Assembly (NCBI GenBank): GCA_033675265.1
Contig: JAUJYZ010000472.1
Span: forward strand, 353,203-417,202
From: Actinostola sp. cb2023
Lineage: Eukaryota > Cnidaria > Anthozoa > Actiniaria > Actinostolidae
Reading direction: 5' to 3'
Length of the DNA: 64,000 nt
Part shown: positions 12,827-23,939 of the stretch, piece by piece
Layout of the letters: the number at the start of each line of letters is the position of its first letter
Numbering within the stretch: position 1 is the stretch's first letter
Position numbers and translations under genes: made by a program
The notes under the pieces: model-generated
What the model saw: only the letters and a program-made list of their open reading frames with translations
Databases searched by the model: none
Told to the model about the DNA's origin: nothing

Positions 12827-13246
12827 ATGAGTGCGTCTATGAATTGTTCGTTTGGTTCAGAAAATGCAATATGTGGTTCGTTTGGTGGCAATTCTATAAT
12901 TGTTCCATTGTTAAACTGTGACGAAGACATGACTTCACATTTTATTAGTCTGGGTATAAGTTGGAAACGAGGTCGCCGCACATTGCAATCGACAGTTACA
13001 GAAAAAGAATTGATTCTCAATCGTGCTGGACATGGAGTCCTTGAAGAGAGTGATATTCGAGCAATGACAATTTGCCCGAAGCACAGACGTGAATTGACAA
13101 GTGACTGGCCAGGTCGTAAGAGGAATACTTGCTGCCATCCAACACATAAAGGACAACGTAAACAGCTGAAGATTCCGCGACGAGTGAATGCCGCGATGTC
13201 GACAGAAATTTTGACATCCACCAAATTGTTGTTCCTATTGGTTCTG
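12827..13246 (+). CDS. Element A transposase-like gene, exon 1
   Basis: The ATG at 12827 is preferred over the one at 12740 because homology with the B copy begins near here. The exon encodes a VPLL motif, a helical stretch with LNRAGHG, then ICPKHRREL...C..H..H, a likely zinc-binding site. It ends at a GTACGT donor after a segment that in one frame reads VVPIGS, as in B. A one-base frame change in the TTTT near 13208 is needed to reach that frame, so the exon is either slightly broken or mis-sequenced. Function is unknown; DNA or protein binding is an inference from the Cys/His pattern. Confidence 0.65.
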
Positions 13247-13381
13247 GTACGTAAATAGTATAGACTATATTAACATATTAGTATAGACTAGTTTAGTGAT
13301 CCGAAGTTCATTTGTATTTCTGGTTGCTGGTCATGGGGCCCATCCTCCCTTCCCCTCTGGCCCATCCCCTCCCCCTCTCAT

Positions 13382-13407
13382 CCCCCCCCCCCCCCCCCCC
13401 CCCCCCC
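13382..13407 (+). repeat. Poly-C tract
   Basis: A long C homopolymer in the intron between exons 1 and 2 of the element A gene, flanked by C-rich sequence. Confidence 0.95.
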
Positions 13408-13765
13408 ACCCCCTCTGGCACATCCCCCTTCGCTCTCCACTGGAGTATTGGTCAATAGGCCTGATTGTAATAGGATACATTGGGCATTAGCTTGGGTTCC
13501 CTGTGGTTACAAAGTTATCCTGGGTACCAGAGGCTATTATTTTTCCTCTCTGTCAGTTACGCTCTCGCGCTCTCCTAGAGAACAGGGTCCGGTTGTTTGA
13601 AGGGCGGTTTGTCTAAATCATGGGTTAAAATCAATGGTGTTCTTAGTATTTAGTCGTGGATTAGCCTTTCGAATACCGGTCTCAGAGAGATAAAAATAAT
13701 AACTTGTGGTATAGCCAGAAAAAAATAAAAAAAATAAAAAGTGTTATTTTATTATTTCATACACG

Positions 13766-14047
13766 GTAAGAGACCACAATACTAAGAGCGAATCGCGCAG
13801 AATGATGTTTGGGATATGCTCGTGGCGCTAAATCTATTTTTAGTAACCGGAAGGTGAGCACACTTGAGGATTCTGTTGTCTTTGTGAATAAAATTGTAGT
13901 CATGCGCGCGCTACTGACGCCACTCACGCCATCGATCAAGCGCGCGCTGCAAAAACCGTGTTATTAAAAATATATTTAGCGCCACGAGCATCGACCACAC
14001 ATCAGTACGAGATTCGCTCTCTTAGTATTATGGTCTCTTGACACGGT
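13766..14047. repeat. Short TIR element (MITE-like) in the element A intron
   Basis: Inverted arms of about 80 bases (words such as AAGAGACCA and GCTCGTGGCGCTAAAT with their reverse complements) bound about 280 bases. It has no coding capacity. Confidence 0.65.
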
Positions 14048-14205
14048 TATAAGCTATCTAAGCCTTGTGTGGTTTGTAGCAATGTCTATCTATGCTCATT
14101 TTTCATGATCACTTGCATCCAATTAGTGAAATTGTAACCTTTGATATAAACTATCATTTATAGGAATAACTATACAAATTACTATTTGTTTTAAATTTCC
14201 TTTAG

Positions 14206-14288
14206 CAATCTGTGCGAGTTGTCGGCTAGCACATTACAAATCCCGAACTATTCCTCACCAAGATGTCGACGTTACCATAACTGAAAAG
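14206..14288 (+). CDS. Element A transposase-like gene, exon 2
   Basis: A TTTAG acceptor at 14201-14205 is followed by 83 bases encoding ICASCRLAHYKSR and a short acidic tail, then a GAAAAG/GTTTGA donor. The CxxC-H pattern continues the zinc-like motif of exon 1. The matching exon in element B is at 9842-9941. It is below the size of most ORF calls. Confidence 0.65.
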
Positions 14289-14371
14289 GTTTGAAACACC
14301 TTATTTTCCTTATAATTATAATATCCAATATTCATAGTATTTCAGTAAATTATGTCTCTATTTATGAACAG

Positions 14372-15007
14372 ACCGTAGAAAGTGAACCCTTAGACGACCA
14401 AGCTACACCATCTACTAGCGGCATTGACCCAGAAATTATCGTGCGTGAAGTGGTACCTGAACCTCTGGACGACCAAGCTACACCATCTACAAGCGGCATT
14501 GACCCAGAAAGTATTGTACGAGAAGTGGTACCTGAACCTCTGGACGACCAAGCTACACCATCTACAAGCGGCATTAACCCAGAAAGTATTGTACGAGAAG
14601 TGGTACCTGAACCTCTGGACGACCAAGCTACACCATCTACAAGCGGCATTGACCCAGAAATCAGTATTGTACGCGAAGTGGTAACATCTAGTGACGAAAT
14701 AGAGACCACATCTCAGTCCTCACAAAGTACTGTGCCGGAACAAGAGGTTAGTGTCTGGCTAGATGAAAAAGAAGAACAAGAAACAAAAAGGCAGATGCTA
14801 AATCACACTATTGATACCCTAACAAGTGGTCGTACCAGTCCTCTTCAGTCTACACTTAATGCTGAATGGGATGACATTTCTTCGACGCAGCAAAAATATT
14901 ACTTGCGTAAAGCGAAAGAAATGTTTTCTGCTACTTTATCTGTAATTAGTCCTGGTCAAGAAAATCAACTCTGGGAGTCTCTTCGCCGCGAATCGCTTGT
15001 TGAAGAT
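14372..15007 (+). CDS. Element A transposase-like gene, exon 3 with 25-residue repeats
   Basis: An acceptor at 14369-14371 opens an exon whose first half is four tandem 75-bp units (14384-14690), each encoding about 25 residues containing EPLDDQATPSTSG. The second half aligns with B's segment around 9300-9450: the blocks PLQSTLNAEW and PLTFQLKGEW are shared, followed by an amphipathic helix region. The exon probably ends at 15007, where GTAGAG can act as donor. Joining there keeps frame with the exon starting at 15873. The repeated linker is Pro/Ser/Thr/Asp-rich and probably disordered. It has no counterpart in B. Confidence 0.65.
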
Positions 15008-15219
15008 GTAGAGAAGCTCATATTCACATTTCATACAAGAAACTAAGATTATCTAGAATATAGAATCCATGGGATTCTAGTAAGCTAGTTACCATAGTAA
15101 CACGTCAAAAGTCGTATCTGGAATAATCCAATAACTTCTTGAACAACAGTTCAATTAACACGTGCGTCCAATATTCTAAGCTTAATTCACAAGTACAAAT
15201 CTAATCTAATAAGTGTCAA

Positions 15220-15820
15220 CAACAGCTGATATGTTTCCCAGCAAGATCTCAATAACAACTTTCAATAACAACTCTTATGTCTTGCGCAGTAGAGAACAAA
15301 GCACAAAGACACGTATCATGTTTACTAAGATAATAAGTTACATAATTCGAGTCTTCAAACTCATGTAGTTTGATAACTATCGAAGTATACTCAGATTTCA
15401 GTATTCTGTTATTATCCAGATTGACGATACTTTCAATAGCCATAGAAATCGTATTGAAAATATTACTTATAAACCTGTACTTTTAAGATTACGTTCAACT
15501 ATTGATACGCCTAGTTATGTATTATTCTGACGTATAGCATATTAGCATATGTTGACGTATTGCCATTATAAATATAGTGCACAAAGAGGTTGCACTTCAC
15601 TTCAGAGAGTACACACAGTACTTCACTTCAGTCATGTGTACAATTGACAATTGAGTTGAAACTTCAGTTGAGAGTCGAACCATGACTTGAGAACAACAAA
15701 CAATACTTAACCAGGAAAGACCGATGTAACCCAATCCAGAGAGCTTCTAATAAACATCTTGTACCAACCATCCAGCCTACCGATTCTACCAGTTCACAAG
15801 TGGTAGAGATACAGATATCA
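15220..15820 (+). repeat. Promoter-bearing dispersed repeat (possible solo LTR)
   Basis: A diverged copy lies in reverse orientation at 34090-34655. The mirrored small ORFs at 15249-15443 (-) and 34427-34654 (+) encode nearly the same peptide for this reason. A TATAAATA box (15567-15574) lies inside, and an AATAAA-like signal follows near the far end, which is the usual layout of an LTR. I could not fix clear TG...CA ends or a target duplication, so solo LTR is a suggestion only. The repeat occupies the intron between exons 3 and 4 of the element A gene. Confidence 0.5.
15567..15574 (+). promoter_or_regulatory. TATA box in the LTR-like repeat
   Basis: TATAAATA is followed about 25-30 bases downstream by a sequence that could be a transcription start. 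Transcripts from here would read toward the transposase exon at 15873. Confidence 0.45.
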
Positions 15821-15872
15821 GCTAGTTCACAAAGATAGCAGTACCTTGAAAAGAAGGCATTTTGATACCAAG

Positions 15873-18402
15873 GCTGATCAGTTAATTGAAGTGCTAGTGA
15901 AAGCGTATGACCAGGCAGAGTCATGGCAAACTAAGAGACAAATTTTGTCCCTTTTTTGCAAATGATTTCAGTCGGTCAGAGCTGCAACGACTAGTTCTAT
16001 CATTGTCAAAATGGAGAATCGACCAAGCACGAGACCATGCTACAAAAGCAGGAAGAGGCCAACCCATTTTGGAAGAGCCTATCTATCGAACGCGAATCAG
16101 CGCTCTAAAAGTTGACCATTTTTTGGATTACATTTCAAGACCGGAACTGCTCCAAGATGTCGCCTTTGGAACCAAGACTCTAAAGCTAGACTCTGGTGAA
16201 CGCATTGTCATCCCCGCAGTTGTTAGAACTTTGATTCCTTCCAGAATCATTGAACAGTACAAGCGTTGTTGTGAACAACAAGAATTTGAGCCAGCAGGAG
16301 AACGATCTTTGTATCGAATACTAGAAGTTTGCTCGGCCTCTATGCAGAAATCGTTACAAGGTCTTGATAATATTACCTCAGAGGGATCTGAAGCTATTGA
16401 CAACTTAGCCAGAATAGTTGACACCTTAGTTCAGAATGGAGCTGAAGAAAACTGGGGAAAGTCCATACAACAGGAAATCAAGGACGTGAAAAAATATTTT
16501 AAAGCTGATTTCAAGGCACACGTTGGTCGAGAAGAAGAGTGCGCAGACCATTGTACAACATATGCCCTCAGTGATCCGAAAAGTCCTGACCTTAGTGGTA
16601 ACTGCCATCATAATCATGACATCCATTGTGAAAGATGTGATATTCTTGAAAATGTCATCCAAGAAATTGAAAAGCATATGGAACTTGTGAACATCGATGA
16701 ACAACAAAAGAATCGAATGAGATTTGAGTACAAACAGTGTGTGACGGCCATCTATTCGTGGAAAGCGCATTTGTTGCGTACCGTCTTACAGGAAGAGGCA
16801 AAACACGATGCTCTTGATAAACTTGATGAAGAAACTTGTTTGATCATAACTGACTGGGCAATGAAATTTCTGCCACTAAAATACAGAGAAAATATGAGTC
16901 AGTTTTTTGGTAAACGAGGTAGAAACTGGCACGTTAGTGCAGTGATAATGAAGACTGACGACGAGAAATATGAAGTTGAGTGCTTCGTGCATATCTTTAA
17001 TGCATGTATCCAAAATAACTTTTCAGTTGCATCCATCTTTGAGCATCTATTCAGTACCATCAAGACTGAATACCCTCTCATCAACAAAGTTTTTCTACGA
17101 TCAGACAACGCAGGGTGCTACCACAATGGTCCGTTGCTGTTATGCCTTCCTGAAATAGGCAAAATGACTGGCATCACACCTGTACGCTATGATTTTTCAG
17201 ATCCTCAAGCTGGTAAAGATATCTGTGATAGAAAAACAGCTCCAATGAAGGCGCACATAAGACGGTACGTGAACGAAAATAATGACGTCATCACTGCAGA
17301 AGACATGAAACAGGCTCTTGAATCTCATGGTGGGTTAAAAGGCTGTAGAGTTGCAGTTGTTGAAATTGACTCCTCTCAAGAATTGCAAGAATCCAATAAA
17401 ATACCTGGCATAAGTCTACTTTATAACTTCAGCTACGAACACAGTGGCGTACGTATGTGGAAAGCCTACAACATTGGCACTGGTAAATTCATATCGTACA
17501 AGGACATACAAGCTCAGCCACAGCCCTCTACTAAAGGTTTAAAGGTTATTCAGCCATTCGCTCCTCCACAGAGAGAACGTGGTGTCATCAGTTGTACCAC
17601 TACACCTCAAGCAGAAATTTTCTCATGCAGCGAAAGCACCTGCGTTCTAACATTTAAAACAGAACGAGAGGCAGAAGCACACATGGATACAGGGAGACAT
17701 GTTAGAAAACTAGAGTCAGAGTCCCTTTATGATACCATCAGAAAGAAATGGGCCGAAAGGGTGACTGGAATCAGTAACGTTACAAGGCAAACACATGAAC
17801 GTGTTCCCGTGGAAGAGTCAGATCAGTCTACACCTTTGGAAGCAAAACCCATCGGTTGGGCCCTGAAAACAACCAAAAGCAGAGCAAGAATGGGAGACAA
17901 AGTCAAAGCATTCTTAATCGAGAAGTTTGAAATGGGAATAAAAAGTGGAAACAAGGCAGATCCATCATCAGTATCGAAGGAAATGAAATTAAGAATGAAT
18001 GAGAATGGTACACTTGTTTTTGAGCCTGATGAATGGAAAACAGCACAACAGATTCAAAGTTTCTTCTCAAGATACAGCGCCACGCTCCGACAGCAGCAGG
18101 TTGAAGAGGAAGAGAAAGAACTGACTGAAGAGGATATGGAAGCCTGGGGAACAGAAACCTCAAGAGAAAACCTAAGAACAGCGATCTATGACGACATGAC
18201 ATGGCTTGATCATCCCATTGAAGTAGGCTCAATCAATATTTGCCAGATTTCACAAGCTGGTAAGCTGCCTACTTTGAAAATATCACAGCTGAAGGTTATC
18301 TGTGATACTCTCAAGTTGAACATCAATGGATCCCTAGCACGAAAGAAATCATTCATTGAACCTTTAGAAGAGTTGGCGAAATCTTGTTCATGCCAGAAAT
18401 AA
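15873..18402 (+). CDS. Element A transposase-like protein, main exon
   Basis: The open frame starting at 15907 is 831 codons, but its first 14 or so residues are out of frame. Homology with element B and an acceptor at 15871-15872 place the exon start at 15873, with a one-base frame change in the T-run near 15953. In numbering from 15907 the protein shows DWAMKF (Asp316), LRSDNAGCYHN (Asp400), GKDICDR (Asp438), a C2H2 finger at about 574-598 and a tail from GWALK with QIQSFFSRYS that looks homeodomain-like. Every one of these blocks is conserved in B. The long TIRs, the TTAA target of B and the conserved acidic residues make a DDE-type transposase the best reading (inference). I cannot assign it to a named superfamily. 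Confidence 0.75.
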
Positions 18403-19404
18403 GGACGAAAGTGACATTTTGGCAGCAGTCCTTTACGGAGACCTCCCGTAAGCGGACACTAAGCCGTGGCCGGTCCTGGCGATTTCTTCTCAGTTATAAA
18501 GACTACATTTTTAACCTCCCATAAGCGGACACCTCCCGTAATCCCGTAATCCCATAAGCGGACACGCGGGCACCTTATTCAGGCCGTCCACAGGAAATAA
18601 AATAGAGTCGAAGATCTCCTTTCGACCACTCTCGTAAGCGACCAGGTCTAGTTACGACCACATTTACGAAACACCGTTTGTATTGTCACTCAAAGTCTGT
18701 AATTAAAAGCCGTCGTAAGCGACCACTTTTGGTAATTACCAACTACGTGGTTCCTTTGTTTTTAAGCTCTCGTAAGCGACCACTTTTGGTAATTACCAAC
18801 TACGTGGTTCCTTTGTTTTTAAGCTCTCGCAAGCGACCACTCGGAGTACGATTCGTATTAGTCAACACTCAATAACTTCCGTTCAATAAGTCTTAGACTC
18901 AAAATACTGTTGTGTGAAACGTTGTTTGCAAGTGCGCATTATGGGCAGGTATCGTGCTTACGTATTCACGAAACATATCGTAAGACCTGAAAGCTCTCGT
19001 AAGCGACCAGCCACTATTCTTTCAACGCATAGTCGCTTATGAGAGCCCATTCTCGTAAGCGACCAGCTCTAGTTACGACCACTTTTTCGAATTACCGAGG
19101 TAGTCGCTTACGAGAGCTTCGACTGTAATCTCCCGTAAGCGGATAGTAAATTATATCACGAATACAATCACCTTATGTTTAATTGTACATTATCTAGATA
19201 TATAACAGTTTTAAAAGTTTAAAAACACAGCTAACTCTAACGGTAATCCTTTTGATTTACATTTGATTATTTATCTGTCGTCACCATTCTATTTTATCTG
19301 TCATTACCTTTTTCAAAACAAATACTGTGCGTATTATTCTTGGTGGCTGTTTAATGGTGGTAAAATCAATAAAAGGTCTCTGTTAGCACAACGTTACATT
19401 AAAG
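18403..19404. repeat. 3' region of element A with short tandem repeats
   Basis: Downstream of the stop codon are several CCCGTAAGCGGAC-like words. Then come 57-bp tandem units containing CGTAAGCGACCACTTTTGG (about 18710-18850) and more scattered copies to about 19140. From 19140 to 19404 I see nothing further. No gene is supported. Confidence 0.7.
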
Positions 19405-20494
19405 ATTTCGATATGTATTCTATCCGCGAATAAACGAATTTCAAAGAACACCAGTCACTTGCGTGACACGAATGTCTCTAGCTGTTGACACAAGGTTACA
19501 AGTTTTCGTGATACAGTTATAATAATAATAATAATAATAATCAAAAATTTATATAGCGCCATTTCCTTATAGCCCAATGGCGCTTTACAATGAGATAAAA
19601 TAAAACCAACCTCGCAGTTTCACCATATACTAATTAAATAAAGCACGTACAACTTGAATGTTTGCATTGTTTCGTTATTGTTAACATTATTTTTGCTATT
19701 TTTCCCTAGCGTGACTCCTCAAGCAGGACCGATCACATTTCGCGGCAAAATTGTACAGTCTCGGCTTCCACTAAAAGTTGTCAACACCTCATTAGTGATG
19801 CCCTATGAACCCAATAATCTGATTATATGTACAAAATAATCTAGAGCTGAGATACAATATCTTCTGACTTATTTCTCGATAGCCTCAGAGACATTTTCAG
19901 CTTCACTTGAGGCGAAACTACTAATTTTGGCGGGAAATCGGCTAGTGGAAAAGAAGCATTTTAGTCGAACTTCAAACACACGCTGCGTTTCCGCAATTAA
20001 AGATACCAATCATGAGTTTGCTTAAATTTAACACGAAACACGTGTACAACTACGAAACGGAGTAAATCTTCAATAAACTGCCGCACTTTTGAGAAACGGG
20101 CATTTAAAGTTGACCAAAATTTGCCATACTGCTCGTTACTGGACGATCAACGATATTTAACGGCCTGCATAAAAGACCTATTTTTTTCAAATGAAAATCT
20201 GTCGCCGTGAATATCTTATTTCGACCATCAAAAATATGTAGAAGCACTTGGAGAGTTCATTTATTTCGCGAAGTAAATGTTTAAGCCTCTCAATTTTGGT
20301 CCAGAATCAAGTCAATTTTACGGCCTTCGGAGGCCAAAAACTGAGGGGGGTGGTCATCTCGGAAACGAAAAGCCCGATTTTCGTCATACTTCACGGTTCG
20401 TAATATTTACCGATGAGGATTAAATGGTGTAAATATAAAGTGAATCGGACAACCCACATTTTAGAGACTGCCCGGTTTTCTCCATCAATTGCAC
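19405..20494 (-). repeat. Element A right TIR, inner segment
   Basis: Reverse complement of 11637-12635, with an extra piece at 19508-19604. It ends at TTAA (20495-20498), where element C begins. Confidence 0.85.
19508..19604. repeat. Small insertion with (TAA)n and TATAGCGCC hairpin
   Basis: This segment is absent from the mirrored left TIR. It consists of a TAA microsatellite followed by a short inverted pair (TATAGCGCC and GGCGCTTTA). It resembles the tail of a short non-autonomous element, but the family is not identified. Confidence 0.55.
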
Positions 20495-20929
20495 TTAAGT
20501 TGTAATTCAATTGTTCGAGAACCAAATACGTGGTTTTAATACTTCACTGATTGGTGATTGCGTTGAAAAGGGCTACTGTTATGGGCTGCTGGTAAGCTAG
20601 CTCATTAGCCATGTAAAAGTGGTGAGCTGTCTGGTCATGCCTAAAGCAAAACAATAGACCCTTTTGTTGTCCAAAACAATGAACAACTCCTTGTAAACAA
20701 GCTTAAGAACAAAAGGTTGGTTTTCAACAAGAAGTTTATTTAACCACTGCAAAGTAAGAATTACATGAGCTGATAATAATAATAATAATAACTTTATTTC
20801 AAGAGGGTAAACACTTTACAGCTAAAGCTGATAAACTAGTGGCCCTCAATACTACAATACTATAATAAAACTACATACATGTATATATATTGATCAAGTT
20901 ACATTTCAATCTATTAACAGTGATATCAG

Positions 20930-21442
20930 TTATAACTTGTACACAGGATAATGGTTCGCATTGTGTTCTAGAATAGGCTGTTTGTGAAAGAGTTTATTCA
21001 GCAAGAACTTTCGTTGATGTATAGCTGCCTCAGTTGCTTCTTCCCATCCAAAGCCTTCTGTGTCCATAAGATTTTGCTTTGTTTCCATTACTTTTCGATA
21101 TTCAGCATTTTTCTTTAATCCATGCATCCATTTGAGATACTCAAATAAAACAGCCCGTAGCTCTTTTCTGTATGTTGGTACCAAGTCGTTACTGGCTTTG
21201 ATTTTAGCAGTTTCTGCATTTTCGCCAGCTTGTTCATAATTATCACCTAAATGTTGCCAGTTGTTCTCATGGCGTTCTATTGCTTCTGTCTGAATCCGTT
21301 GCCACACACTTTCTTCAACTCCATCATGACTATCATTTGAAGACTCCGATGTTGTTGTGTCCTGAGATTGAATTCCAACTGAACCTTCACTTTCCTGATT
21401 ACTATCTAAACTGGATTCTTCATCCTGGTAATGAGCGGACAT
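20930..21442 (-). CDS. Element C left-arm acidic/helical protein (intact copy)
   Basis: I place the start at the ATG at 21442 (MSAHYQDEESS), not the ATG at 21562. It has a GCCACCATG context and lies about 70 bases downstream of a TATATA box (21514-21522). The protein is 170 residues. It has an acidic, Ser-rich N-terminus, then charged helices containing YRKELRAVLFEYLKWM and EEATEAAIHQRKFLLNKLF. I recognise the general family from repeats in cnidarian genomes but know no function. Its constant pairing with the zinc-finger gene suggests the two act together (inference). The mirrored copy at 23306-23790 is broken. Confidence 0.7.
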   Translation of the reverse strand: MSAHYQDEESSLDSNQESEGSVGIQSQDTTTSESSNDSHDGVEESVWQRIQTEAIERHENNWQHLGDNYEQAGENAETAKIKASNDLVPTYRKELRAVLFEYLKWMHGLKKNAEYRKVMETKQNLMDTEGFGWEEATEAAIHQRKFLLNKLFHKQPILEHNANHYPVYKL

Positions 21443-21513
21443 GGTGGCCTTGTTAGTTTTCTCCCTCTCTCCTCCGACTGTTAAATCAAATGAACTAGTT
21501 TGATTGTGGCCCC

Positions 21514-21522
21514 TTATATATA
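21514..21522 (-). promoter_or_regulatory. TATA box of the left-arm helical gene
   Basis: TATATATAA on the - strand lies about 72 bases before the ATG at 21442. The same box is mirrored at 23226-23234. Confidence 0.55.
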
Positions 21523-21702
21523 CATTTATCACAGGCGTGGTCACCAAGCAAAGGAACATCATTCACCATGATAAATAAGCCTCTACCTCAACTAGTGTTC
21601 CAAGTATCTATTCATCCACCCATGCGTGTATGTTTACTTGGTTTTATGGTAGATGCAATTATACTCAAATGAAAGTTGTCTTGACAATGCAGACACATTC
21701 TT

Positions 21703-22107
21703 TCATCGTTTTTGGTCTACTTCATAGGTTAGCCATTTTGCGCCAACTTTATATCCTTCTTTGCTGTAGGATGATGTCCCTCTCTTTTTAAAACTATTCT
21801 TGTGGGATTGTATTTTTTTATCCAAATCACGATCTCTCAAGTAAGTATAAAACTTGCGTTCTATTTCGTTTTGCCTTTGTAACACATCGTCAAAGCTCTT
21901 CTGTACACATGTTTCTTGTTTTTTTCCTATGTATTCTCTTATCTCTTGACCTTGAAGTGTATTGCATAATCCCATTTTACTCCTATTCAACCATTTCTTT
22001 TTTTCCTCTTGTTCCATATGATGCACTTGGTCTAAATGATTTGCCAACCTAACAAGATTGGTGCTGGTGCAACCAAACACTGGACAATTTCTATGAGTAC
22101 GACCCAT
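21703..22107 (-). CDS. Element C left-arm C2H2 zinc-finger protein (intact copy)
   Basis: The 134-residue protein starts MGRTHRNCPVFGC. It has one C-X4-C-X10-H-X4-H finger (Cys8, Cys13, His24, His29), followed by a long basic, charged helical region. DNA binding, perhaps to the element's own ends, is a reasonable inference. It is transcribed outward from the centre of the palindrome, upstream of and in the same direction as the helical-protein gene. The right-arm copy (22640-22954) is truncated by one extra A. Confidence 0.7.
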   Translation of the reverse strand: MGRTHRNCPVFGCTSTNLVRLANHLDQVHHMEQEEKKKWLNRSKMGLCNTLQGQEIREYIGKKQETCVQKSFDDVLQRQNEIERKFYTYLRDRDLDKKIQSHKNSFKKRGTSSYSKEGYKVGAKWLTYEVDQKR

Positions 22108-22159
22108 TTCTCACTCAAGGATGCACTCCCTACGGTGACTCGAACCAAATGATCTTCTA

Positions 22160-22570
22160 GCGGATTATGGCGACAAATATAAGGCCCGAAGTGGCCCTAG
22201 GATGTGGCCCGATAAAGGCCCGATAAGGCCCGGAATGGCCCGATAAGGCCCGATATGGCCCGATATGGCCCGATGGCAGTACACCCCTCTTTACGCATGT
22301 GTTTATTTTTTCTTGGGGTGAAATTTTAGCTACCTAGTCCTCACATATTAAAAATTACCTAATAACTCCCTTCAAATATATTTGTGAGGCTAGGCAAAGC
22401 GAAATGTCACCCCAGAAAGAAAAAAAACATGTGTATAGCGGGGTGAACTGCCGTCGGGCCATATCGGGCCATTTCGGGCCTTATCGGGCCATTTCGGGCC
22501 TTAACGGGCCTTTATCGGGCCACATCGGGCCTTATCGGGCCACATCCAAGGGCCACTTCGGGCCTTATAT
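22160..22570. repeat. Centre of palindrome C with GGGCC short repeats
   Basis: Left of centre are about ten copies of a roughly 10-base word (TGGCCCGATA and variants), and their mirror images lie right of centre (22455-22570). Between them a looser inverted pair, including CTTGGGGTGA, converges near 22365. A foldback this long would form a strong hairpin in single strands. The divergent promoters of the two zinc-finger genes must lie in or near this region. Confidence 0.75.
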
Positions 22571-22639
22571 TTGACACCATAATCCGCTAGAAGATCATTT
22601 GGTTCGAGTCACCGTAGGGAGTGCATCCTTGAGTGAGAA

Positions 22640-23044
22640 ATGGGTCGCACTCATAGAAATTGTCCAGTGTTTGGTTGCACCAGCACCAATCTTGTTAGGT
22701 TGGCAAATCATTTAGACCAAGTGCATCATATGGAACAAGAGGAAAGAAAGAAATGGTTGAATAGGAGTAAAATGGGATTATGCAATACACTTCAAGGTCA
22801 AGAGATAAGAGAATACATAGGAAAAAAACAAGAAACGTGTGTACAGAAGAGCTTTGACGATGTGTTACAAAGGCAAAACGAAATAGAACGCAAGTTTCAT
22901 ACTTACTTGAGAGATCGTGATTTGGATAAAAAAAATACAATCCCACAAGAATAGTTTTAAAAAGAGAGGGACATCATCCTACAGCAAAGAAGGATATAAA
23001 GTTGGCGCAAAATGGCTAACCTATGAAGTAGACCAAAAACGATG
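22640..23044 (+). pseudogene. Element C right-arm C2H2 zinc-finger protein (frameshifted)
   Basis: A near-identical mirror of 21703-22107. The finger and the first 97 or so residues are intact. One extra A in the A-run near 22935 shifts the frame and gives an early stop at 22954. The homologous remainder continues in another frame to about 23044. Confidence 0.75.
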
Positions 23045-23225
23045 AAAGAATGTGTCTGCATTGTCAAGACAACTTTCATTTGAGTATAATTGCATCTACC
23101 ATAAAACCAAGTAAACATACACGCATGGGTGGATGAATAGATACTTGGAACACTAGTTGAGGTAGAGGCTTATTTATCATGGTGAATGATGTTCCTTTGC
23201 TTGGTGACCACGCCTGTGTTAAATG

Positions 23226-23234
23226 TATATATAA
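23226..23234 (+). promoter_or_regulatory. TATA box of the right-arm helical gene
   Basis: TATATATAA lies 72 bases before the ATG at 23306, which itself sits in a GCCACCATG context. It is conserved in the opposite arm. Confidence 0.55.
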
Positions 23235-23305
23235 GGGGCCACAATCAAACTAGTTCATTTGATTTAACAGTCGGAGGAGAGAGGGAGAAAACTAACAAGG
23301 CCACC

Positions 23306-23790
23306 ATGTCCGCTCATTACCAGGATGAAGAATCCAGTTTAGATAGTAATCAGGAAAGTGAAGGTTCAGTTGGAATTCATTCTCAGGACACAATAACATC
23401 GGAGTCTTCAAATGATAGTCATGATGGAGTTGAAGAAAGTGTGTGGCAACGGAGAACAACTGGCAACATTTAGTTGATAATTATGAACAAGCTGGCGAAA
23501 ATGCAGAAACTGCTAAAATCAAAGCCAGTAACGACTTGGTACCAACATACAGAAAAGAGCTACGGGCTGTTTTATTTGAGTATCTCAAATGGATGCATGG
23601 ATTAAAGAAAAATGCTGAATATCGAAAAGTAATGGAAACAAAACAAAGTCTTATGGACACAGAAGGCTTTGGATGGGAAGAAGCAACTGAGGCAGCTATA
23701 CATCAACGAAAGTTCTTGCTGAATAAACTCTTTCACAAACAGCCTATTCTAGAACACAATGCGAACCATTATCATGTGTACAAGTTATAA
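23306..23790 (+). pseudogene. Element C right-arm helical protein (28-bp deletion)
   Basis: Mirror copy of 20930-21442. After GTGTGGCAACGG near 23453 it lacks 28 bases that are present in the left arm. The deletion shifts the frame and stops the protein at 23473. The C-terminal half stays open in the other frame to 23790. The left-arm copy is probably the functional one (inference). Confidence 0.75.
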
Positions 23791-23939
23791 CTGATATCAC
23801 TGTTAATAGATTGAAATGTAACTTGATCAATATATATACATGTATGTAGTTTTATTATAGTATTGTAGTATTGAGGGCCACTAGTTTATCAGCTTTAGCT
23901 GTAAAGTGTTTACCCTCTTGAAATAAAGTTATTATTACT

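Noticed and set aside
14362..14709. Frames on both strands over the 75-bp repeats
   Set aside because: The + frame with acidic repeats continues into sequence homologous to element B; the others are shadows of it.
12297..19839. Identical small peptides at 12297-12491 and 19654-19839
   Set aside because: They fall in the two TIR copies of element A and have no start or splice context of their own.
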